Below the pieces are notes generated by a model. The model did no database searches and was not told where the DNA came from. It saw nothing but the letters and a program-made list of their open reading frames with translations. A stretch of DNA of 10,599 nucleotides from positions 1 through 10,599 of the forward strand of contig JAEWAU010000021.1 in the NCBI GenBank assembly GCA_023391535.1. The letters run 5' to 3'. Origin of the DNA: Bacillota bacterium (GTDB taxonomy: Bacteria > Bacillota > Clostridia > Oscillospirales > Ethanoligenentaceae). Shown one piece after another: positions 5,450-10,599 of the stretch; the stretch's first letter is position 1; each line of letters opens with the position of its first letter. Position numbers and translations under genes: made by a program.

Positions 5450-7087
5450 ATGGCAAAGAACATCATTTACGGCGAGGAGGCCCGCAAGGCGCTCCAGGCG
5501 GGCGTCGACAAGCTGGCCGACACCGTCAAGATCACACTCGGCCCCAAGGGCCGCAACGTCGTGCTCGATAAAAAATACGGCGCGCCGCTCATCACGAACG
5601 ACGGCGTCACCATCGCCAAGGAGATCGAACTGGAGGACCCGTTCGAGAACATGGGCGCCCAGCTCGTGAAGGAAGTGGCCACGAAGACCAACGACGTGGC
5701 CGGCGACGGCACCACCACCGCCACGCTGCTTGCGCAGGCGCTCATCCGCGAAGGGATGAAGAACGTGGCCGCGGGCGCGAACCCCATGGTCGTGAAAAAG
5801 GGCATCCAGAAGGCCGTGGATAAGGCCGTGGAAGGCGTAAAGGCCAACTCCAAGAAGGTCTCCGGCTCCGAGGATATCGCCCGCGTCGCCACCATCTCGG
5901 CCGGCGACGAATTCATCGGCAAGCTCATCGCGGACGCGATGAACAAGGTTTCGGCCGACGGCGTCATCACCGTGGAAGAATCCAAGACCGCCGAGACCGA
6001 GTGCGAAGTCGTGGAAGGCATGCAGTTCGACCGCGGCTATGTCTCCCCTTACCTCTGCACCGATACCGAGAAGATGGAAGCCGTGCTGGACGATGCGCTG
6101 CTCCTCATCACCGATAAGAAGATCTCGAACATCCAGGAGGTTCTGCCGCTGCTCGAGCAGATCGTGCAGGCCGGCAAGAAGCTGCTCATCATCGCCGAGG
6201 ACGTGGAGGGCGAGGCTCTGGCCACCCTCATCGTCAACAAGCTGCGCGGCACCTTTACCTGCGTGGCCGTCAAGGCCCCGGGCTTCGGCGACCGCCGCAA
6301 GGAAATGCTGCAGGATATCGCCATCCTCACGGGCGGCGAGGTCATCTCCTCCGATCTCGGCCTCGAGCTCAAGGACACCCAGATGAGCCAGCTCGGCCGC
6401 GCGCGCCAGGTGAAGATCCAGAAGGAAAACACCATCATCGTGGACGGCTCCGGCGACCAGAAGGCCATCAAGGACCGCGTCGCACAGATCCGCACCCAAA
6501 TCGAAACCACCACCTCGGATTTCGACCGTGAGAAGCTCCAGGAACGCCTGGCGAAGCTCGCGGGCGGCGTCGCCGTCATCAAGGTCGGCGCGGCCACCGA
6601 AACCGAGATGAAAGAGAAGAAGATGCGCATCGAGGACGCCCTCGCGGCCACCAAGGCGGCCGTGGAGGAGGGCATCGTCGCCGGCGGCGGCACAGCCCTC
6701 TTGAACGTCATCCCGCAGGTGAAGGCTCTGCTCGAGGCCTCCGAGGCCGATGAGAAGACCGGCGTGCGTATCGTACTCAAGGCTCTGGAGGAGCCCATCC
6801 GCCAGATCGCCGCGAACGCGGGCCTCGAAGGCTCCGTCATCATCGATAAGATCCTCACCTCCGGCAAGGCGAACTACGGCTTCGACGCCGCCAAGGAAAC
6901 CTATGTCGATATGCTTACCGCCGGCATTGTGGACCCGACGAAGGTGACCCGCAGCGCGCTGCAGAACGCCGCTTCGGTCGCTTCCATGGTGCTCACCACC
7001 GAATCCCTCGTGGCCGACAAGCCCGAGAAGGAAGCTCCGGCGGCCGCTCCGGCCCCGGGCATGGGCGGTATGGGCGGCATGTATTAA
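5450..7087 (+). CDS. groEL: Chaperonin GroEL (Hsp60)
   Basis: A 545-residue chaperonin, full length. It forms double heptameric rings that fold proteins in an ATP-driven cycle with GroES, and it also feeds back on HrcA. It starts with MAKNIIYGEEAR. It carries the phosphate-binding LGPKGRNVVLD (30-40) and the invariant ATP-hydrolysis loop GDGTTTAT (85-92). KAPGFGDRRKEML is the conserved apical-domain stretch, and GIVAGGGTALL the second nucleotide loop. The C-terminal tail is a Gly-Met repeat ending GGMGGMY rather than the commoner GGMM; Tyr-ended tails are not alarming in Clostridia. GGAGG (5434-5438) lies 11 bases before ATG 5450. Codon choice is strongly biased to C- and G-ending codons, consistent with high expression. 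It is the last gene of the operon, with a strong terminator 20 bases after the stop. No truncation or missing catalytic residue was seen. Confidence 0.99.
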   Translation: MAKNIIYGEEARKALQAGVDKLADTVKITLGPKGRNVVLDKKYGAPLITNDGVTIAKEIELEDPFENMGAQLVKEVATKTNDVAGDGTTTATLLAQALIREGMKNVAAGANPMVVKKGIQKAVDKAVEGVKANSKKVSGSEDIARVATISAGDEFIGKLIADAMNKVSADGVITVEESKTAETECEVVEGMQFDRGYVSPYLCTDTEKMEAVLDDALLLITDKKISNIQEVLPLLEQIVQAGKKLLIIAEDVEGEALATLIVNKLRGTFTCVAVKAPGFGDRRKEMLQDIAILTGGEVISSDLGLELKDTQMSQLGRARQVKIQKENTIIVDGSGDQKAIKDRVAQIRTQIETTTSDFDREKLQERLAKLAGGVAVIKVGAATETEMKEKKMRIEDALAATKAAVEEGIVAGGGTALLNVIPQVKALLEASEADEKTGVRIVLKALEEPIRQIAANAGLEGSVIIDKILTSGKANYGFDAAKETYVDMLTAGIVDPTKVTRSALQNAASVASMVLTTESLVADKPEKEAPAAAPAPGMGGMGGMY

Positions 7088-7107
7088 GGCAGCCTTTTCT
7101 CCGCGCC

Positions 7108-7149
7108 AAAAGCCCTTGCGGGAGGACCTCCTCCCGCAAGGGCTTTTTT
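7108..7149 (+). terminator. Strong intrinsic terminator of groESL
   Basis: An 18-bp uninterrupted stem, left arm 7108-7125 and right arm 7130-7147, with an ACCT loop. It closes with AAAA pairing to TTTT, and the T-run continues to 7149. With A-runs on one side and T-runs on the other, it could work in both directions. Confidence 0.97.
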
Positions 7150-7177
7150 GCGCGCAGCCATTTCTGGTATGCTGTTA

Positions 7178-7207
7178 GCGATTTCCGTATAACAATCGCC
7201 GTTTTTT
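7178..7207 (+). terminator. Second, weaker hairpin plus T-run after groEL
   Basis: GCGATT (7178-7183) and AATCGC (7194-7199) flank a ten-base loop, followed by CG and six T residues (7202-7207). The stem is short and has no obvious upstream gene of its own. It may be a back-up terminator or chance. Confidence 0.3.
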
Positions 7208-7228
7208 CCCGGCAAATTCGATTTTTTC

Positions 7229-7258
7229 TTGCATATTTCCCCTTCAAAAATGTAAAAT
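7229..7258 (+). promoter_or_regulatory. Distal promoter of the chemoreceptor leader
   Basis: TTGCAT (7229-7234) and TAAAAT (7253-7258) are separated by 18 bases in an AT-rich patch. A transcript would begin near 7265 and run through the proximal promoter into the leader. It would start inside a 7-bp inverted repeat, CGGCGGA/TCCGCCG (7261-7267, 7279-7285). Confidence 0.45.
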
Positions 7259-7272
7259 TACGGCGGATGGTC

Positions 7273-7301
7273 TTGCTTTCCGCCGCCATTTCCGATACAA
7301 T
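7273..7301 (+). promoter_or_regulatory. Proximal promoter of the chemoreceptor leader
   Basis: TTGCTT (7273-7278) and TACAAT (7296-7301) have a 17-base spacer, a good SigA match. The start would be near 7308, giving about 165 bases of leader before the chemoreceptor ATG. The spacer carries the right arm of the 7-bp inverted repeat noted for the distal promoter. Confidence 0.6.
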
Positions 7302-7441
7302 GGGATTAGTACAGTTTCTCGGCAAAGAGGGCTGTTCCCTGCATTTCTGCCGGGGCGGCACACCGCCCGTTTTCGGCAGCTGCTGCGTTGCTTATATTAA
7401 ATCGGCACGGGCGCTGATCAGCGTCCGTGCCCTATTTTTTT
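7302..7441 (+). promoter_or_regulatory. Structured leader RNA ahead of the chemoreceptor gene (candidate riboswitch/attenuator or small RNA)
   Basis: This ~140-base stretch has no convincing gene but several stems. AGGG/CCCT (7328-7331, 7337-7340) has a five-base loop. A nested hairpin has outer CTGCCG/CGGCAG (7347-7352, 7374-7379) and inner GGGCGG/CCGCCC (7353-7358, 7363-7368) with loop CACA. A terminator stem follows at 7404-7431. TGCCG (7348-7352) has three possible partners, CGGCA at 7320-7324, 7374-7378 and 7403-7407. The last of these is in the terminator's left arm, so alternative folds are possible. I compared it from memory with c-di-GMP-I, fluoride, TPP, SAM and T-box patterns and found no match. 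It could be a new cis-regulator of the chemoreceptor or the body of a terminated small RNA. Confidence 0.45.
7404..7441 (+). terminator. Intrinsic terminator inside the chemoreceptor leader
   Basis: A 12-pair stem (7404-7415 with 7420-7431, one G-U) has a GATC loop and is followed by CTA and seven T residues (7435-7441). It ends 31 bases before the ATG of the next gene and no gene lies between it and the groESL terminator. It therefore most likely ends the leader RNA or acts as an attenuator. Confidence 0.85.
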
Positions 7442-7472
7442 ATGCCGGTTTTGCAAAAGGAAGAAGATTTAT

Positions 7473-10454
7473 ATGCAAAAAGCCAAATTTCAGCCCGGAA
7501 ACGCCCTGTTTCGCAAAAAGTCCAAACCGCAGCCCGGCGAGCGCGCCCCCAGGCGGAAAATGAAATTCCAGCTCGGAGGCATCGCGCTCAAGCTGTACCT
7601 GCCGCTCTCGCTGGCGGTGGCCGTGTTCGGCCTCCTGTTCGTCCTTATGAACGGCATCGGCCTCGACCAGGTGGTGCTGAAGGACCAGCAGAGCAACCTC
7701 AAGGCGCAGTCGCAGTTCATCCTGGCCTATATCGACAAGGCCGCTCCCGGCGACTGGCAGGTGCGCGGCAGCGACCTCTACAAGGGCGGCCTCGACGTGA
7801 GCAAGGACACCACGCTCGTGGATCTGATCGGCGCGAAAACGGGCTACCGGGTTTCTATCTTCCGCGACGATACGCGCGTGAGCACCAACGAAACCGGGCC
7901 GGACGGGCAGCGCATCACGGGCAGCAAAGCGATCCAGAAGGTATCCGGCAAGGTTCTTCAGGGCGGCGGCGACTACACCGGCTACGCGAACGCCGGCGGC
8001 AAGCGCCTCATCAGCTTTTACACGCTCATCACCGATTCGCACGGCGTATCGCTCGGGATGCTCAGCCTTTCGAGCGACCCGGCGGCGGTAAACGACATCA
8101 TCGGCGGCACGCGCAACCAGATGTGGGCCGTTACCGGCATTATGCTGCTCTTCGGCATCGCCTTCGCGCTCATTCTCGCGTTCTATATTTCCCGCAAGAT
8201 CGGCGACGCGCTCGAGATGATTACGCAGCTTTCCGAAGGCAACCTGAGCGTGCGCCTGAAAACGAGATCCAAAGACGAGATCGGCCGCATGTCGCGCGCC
8301 ATGAACGGCCTGGCGGAAAGCCTGCGCGAGAACATGCTCGGCGCCGTCTCCCGCATCGCGGCGGGGGATATGTCGGGCACGTCGCGGCAGCTCGGGGAGC
8401 GCGACGAAATCTCTCCCGTGCTCAATCAAACGACCTCCACGGTGCGCTCCATACTGGCCCAGACGCAGGAGCTGATCGGCTGCGCCAGCGGCGGGGACCT
8501 GAGCCGCCGCATGGACGCCGATTCGTTCCAGGGGGCCTGGCGGGAGCTGGCCGAAAGCATCAACGTGCTGATGGACAGCGTTTCCCTGCCGGTGGACGAG
8601 GTGCGCGGCGTGCTGCGGAGCCTGAGCCGCAACGACTTCACCCACACCGTGGAGGGCAGCTACGGCGGCGTTTTCAAGAATATGGCCGGCGACGCAAACG
8701 TTCTGTGCCGCAACCTTGTGCAGCTGCAGGAGGTGTTCGGGCACATTGCGGAGGGCGATACCGGCATGCTCCCGCAGCTCGAGGCGGCGGGCGGGCTTTC
8801 CGAGCAGGATAACCTGACGCCGGCCGAGATCCGGATGCTGGCCGCCATCGACGGCGTCATCCGCGAGGCGGAAGCCATCACGCAAAAGGTGGCGGCCGGC
8901 GACTTCGCGCACGCCCACGGCGACGAGCAGGCGTTCGGCGGCGGCTACCGCCGGATCGTGGCGGGCTTCAACGCAACGCTCGACGCTTTCTCCGAACCCA
9001 TGATCCGGTTCTCGCACGTGCTGGAAGCCATGGCGGTGAACGATTACACCGTGCCCGTGCCCGAAAACTACCAGGGCGAGTTCGCCCGTTTCGCGGACCG
9101 GCTGCGCGGCGTGCAGCACCGTCTGACGGATATTCAGGAGCTGGCGCTCCGTATCTCCCGCGGCGACATCGGCGCGCTCGAAACCTACCGCGCCGCCGGC
9201 AAGCTTTGCGAAAACGACGAGTTCACCCCCGCGTTCACGCGCATGATGGAGAGCATTTCGCTGCTCATCGAGCAGACCACCGAGATCGCCGGCTCCGCGG
9301 CGGACGGCGACCTCACCCTGCGCGGCCGCGCGGACGATTTCGAAGGCGGCTTTAAGCAGATTATGGAGACCGTCAACCTGCTGCTCGATTCGGTGCAGGC
9401 CCCCATTGACGACGTGGCGGGCTGCCTCATCCGGCTGAGCGAAACCAGCTCGTTCGATATCCGCGTTTCCGGGCAGTACGGCGGCCGGTTCCGCGAGCTT
9501 GCGGAAGCCTTCAACAAAACCATGGCGAGCGTGCAGGAGCCGATCGCGCTGGTGAACGAAGCCATCGCGCAGATGGCGCAGGGCGATTTCAGCATGGAAC
9601 GGATGCCGGATATGCCCGGTGATTTCCAGGAGCTGACGGTGGCCCTCGACACCATTCTCGACACGTTCAACGAGTTGATGGGCGGCATCGCGCTCACCTC
9701 CGGGGAGGTGGCGGCCGGTTCCGCGCAGGTTTCGCAGGGCAGCCAGTCGCTCTCGCAGAGCGCCACCGAGCAGGCCTCCGTGGTAGACGAGCTGACGGCC
9801 GCGGCGGCGGAGATCGCGGGCCAGACCAGGGAAAACGCCGATAGCGCCGGCAAGACGAGCGCGCTCATCGGGGATGTCAAGACACAGGCGGACAGCGGCG
9901 TTTCAAACGCGGGCGAACTTCTGCGCGCCATGAGCGACATCAGCTCCGCCGCCTCCGGCATCTCCAAAATCGTGAAGCTCATCGACGACATCGCCTTCCA
10001 GACAAACGTGCTGGCGCTCAACGCCGCCGTGGAGGCGGCCCGCGCCGGAAAGTACGGCAAGGGCTTCGCCGTGGTGGCGGACGAAGTCCGCAACCTGGCC
10101 GCCAAGAGCGCCGACGCGGTGAAGGACACCGCCGCGCTCATCGAGGGCACGGTGGACGCCGCCCAGAACGGCACCGCCGTGGCCACCCGCACGGCCGACG
10201 CGTTCCGCAGAATCGCGGAAGGCGTGGACCAGGCGGCGGCGCTGATGCAGCGGATTTCGGCCGATTCCAGCGCGCAGGCCGGCGGCGTTGCGCAGATCGA
10301 TACCGGCCTGCGCCAGGTTTTGCAGGTGACGCAGACCGTTTCGGCCACGGCGGAGCAGAGCGCCGCGGCGAGCGAGGAGCTTTCGGGCCAGGCCGGCACG
10401 CTCCGGCAGCAGATCGAGGGCTTCCACCTGCGGCAGGCGAGCCCCGAAGAATAA
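7473..10454 (+). CDS. Transmembrane methyl-accepting chemotaxis protein with a long poly-HAMP chain
   Basis: A 993-residue chemoreceptor, far longer than the usual 550-680. Order: basic cytoplasmic N-terminus (1-38); TM1 (~40-62); extracellular sensor, probably a single-Cache fold (~63-215, with TGYRVSIFRDDTRVST 123-138); TM2 (~217-239); canonical HAMP (~238-290); ten further HAMP-like units (~291-738); MCP signalling domain (~740-985). The signalling hairpin tip is QTNVLALNAAVEAARAG (843-859) followed by GKGFAVVADEVRNLA (862-876), the CheA/CheW-binding region. The flanking helices suggest about 36 heptads by rough count. No CheR-binding pentapeptide ends the protein. ATG 7473 has AAGGA 11 bases upstream; an in-frame ATG at 7560 would give a more typical N-terminus but a poorly spaced ribosome site. 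No other chemotaxis gene is nearby, so it is an orphan receptor here. The ligand is unknown. Confidence 0.95.
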   Translation: MQKAKFQPGNALFRKKSKPQPGERAPRRKMKFQLGGIALKLYLPLSLAVAVFGLLFVLMNGIGLDQVVLKDQQSNLKAQSQFILAYIDKAAPGDWQVRGSDLYKGGLDVSKDTTLVDLIGAKTGYRVSIFRDDTRVSTNETGPDGQRITGSKAIQKVSGKVLQGGGDYTGYANAGGKRLISFYTLITDSHGVSLGMLSLSSDPAAVNDIIGGTRNQMWAVTGIMLLFGIAFALILAFYISRKIGDALEMITQLSEGNLSVRLKTRSKDEIGRMSRAMNGLAESLRENMLGAVSRIAAGDMSGTSRQLGERDEISPVLNQTTSTVRSILAQTQELIGCASGGDLSRRMDADSFQGAWRELAESINVLMDSVSLPVDEVRGVLRSLSRNDFTHTVEGSYGGVFKNMAGDANVLCRNLVQLQEVFGHIAEGDTGMLPQLEAAGGLSEQDNLTPAEIRMLAAIDGVIREAEAITQKVAAGDFAHAHGDEQAFGGGYRRIVAGFNATLDAFSEPMIRFSHVLEAMAVNDYTVPVPENYQGEFARFADRLRGVQHRLTDIQELALRISRGDIGALETYRAAGKLCENDEFTPAFTRMMESISLLIEQTTEIAGSAADGDLTLRGRADDFEGGFKQIMETVNLLLDSVQAPIDDVAGCLIRLSETSSFDIRVSGQYGGRFRELAEAFNKTMASVQEPIALVNEAIAQMAQGDFSMERMPDMPGDFQELTVALDTILDTFNELMGGIALTSGEVAAGSAQVSQGSQSLSQSATEQASVVDELTAAAAEIAGQTRENADSAGKTSALIGDVKTQADSGVSNAGELLRAMSDISSAASGISKIVKLIDDIAFQTNVLALNAAVEAARAGKYGKGFAVVADEVRNLAAKSADAVKDTAALIEGTVDAAQNGTAVATRTADAFRRIAEGVDQAAALMQRISADSSAQAGGVAQIDTGLRQVLQVTQTVSATAEQSAAASEELSGQAGTLRQQIEGFHLRQASPEE
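8364..9581 (+). repeat. Three-copy HAMP superrepeat within the chemoreceptor (A-B-C units, ~136 residues each)
   Basis: Residues 298-703 divide into three copies: 298-427, 428-563 and 564-703. Each has three HAMP-like units. A units begin GD and carry a Glu/Asp then S/T-P step (DEISP, DNLTP, DEFTP). B units begin GD(L/F) and carry an F-x-G step (SFQGAW, AFGGGY, DFEGGF). C units carry a Y-x-G step (YGGVF, YQGEF, YGGRF). Same-type units are spaced 130 and 136 (A), 135 and 136 (B) and 136 and 136 (C) residues apart. The DNA copies are diverged, so the duplication is old or under protein-level selection. Confidence 0.8.
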
Positions 10455-10599
10455 GCCGCTTCCCCCGGGCGGAAGCCCGCGGAAGGCAAAGCGCCGCGAG
10501 GCAGCGCAAAACCGTGTGTTTTTTTTCAGCGCTCGAAGTACAAGAGGGCTGGCGCCGCCGGGGGGGCCGTTGCGGGGGGGGGCGGCGGCTGTTTGGGGT
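10455..10599. other. Non-coding 3' flank of the chemoreceptor gene, ending in G-runs
   Basis: No gene is supported here. GCTTCC/GGAAGC (10458-10463, 10471-10476) forms a hairpin right after the stop but has no T-tract. A run of eight T (10519-10526) lies too far from a stem (GCGC/GCGC, 10491-10507) to be a confident terminator. The last 40 bases are almost pure G/C, with runs of seven and nine G and GCCGCC/GGCGGC arms. Confidence 0.4.

Noticed and set aside
5417..6499. A 360-codon open frame antisense to groEL
   Set aside because: Antisense frames in GC-rich groEL genes are a well-known artefact; the product is low-complexity Leu/His/Asp-rich and unlike any family.
7261..7301. Resemblance to the start of a fluoride riboswitch (GGCGGATGG ... 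CCGCC)
   Set aside because: The required downstream GCTGATG/CCTAC pseudoknot pieces are not in place, and the stretch is better explained as promoter -35/-10 elements.
7302..7441. c-di-GMP-I (GEMM) riboswitch ahead of the chemoreceptor
   Set aside because: Attractive by context, but the conserved GGCAAACC and GGGACGCAAAGCC blocks are absent.
7440..9119. A 559-codon open frame on the minus strand, antisense to the chemoreceptor
   Set aside because: The product is a His/Ala/Arg-rich composition with no motif, mirrors the GC-rich codon pattern of the real gene, and lacks a ribosome site.
8364..9581. Tandem repeats in the chemoreceptor as a CRISPR or DNA-level repeat array
   Set aside because: The repetition is at protein level only, with diverged DNA and an unbroken reading frame.

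Overview
The window looks like chromosomal core sequence from a GC-rich member of the Clostridia (Bacillota), probably a gut Oscillospiraceae-type lineage. This is an inference from four things. There are SigA-type promoters and strong Shine-Dalgarno sites. TTG start codons occur. groESL sits behind a CIRCE operator. The gene set includes a PF06541 'putative ABC transporter permease' and a YkuE-type phosphoesterase. No IS element, phage gene, CRISPR array, tRNA or rRNA was seen.

Left part (1-3669): a strong promoter drives a CmpB-like membrane protein (145-987). A 158-base AT-rich, hairpin-forming gap follows, then a phosphoglycolate-phosphatase-like HAD hydrolase (1146-1790) whose likely start is a TTG. 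A metallophosphoesterase converges on it from the minus strand (1824-2603). That gene shares a roughly 270-base divergent control region with an unrecognised six-helix membrane protein (2874-3566). The control region holds a 10-bp perfect inverted repeat overlapping a TATAAT box, a rightward promoter, and a terminator-like hairpin lying over a ribosome-binding site.

Middle (3670-7149): a THUMP-domain RlmL/YpsC-type 23S rRNA guanine methyltransferase is followed by a heat-shock operon, groES-groEL. The operon has a SigA promoter, a near-consensus CIRCE (HrcA operator) and a very strong intrinsic terminator. The terminator of the methyltransferase gene appears to be built into the groESL promoter.

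Right part (7150-10599): a non-coding stretch of about 320 bases carries two tandem promoters and a folded leader that ends in a full intrinsic terminator only 31 bases before the next start codon. That gene is a 993-residue transmembrane chemoreceptor (MCP). Its middle is an unusually long chain of HAMP-like units, about eleven in all. Nine of them form three copies of a three-unit (A-B-C) superrepeat with a period close to 136 residues.

The two items most worth following are the MCP superrepeat and the candidate riboswitch or attenuator leader in front of it.
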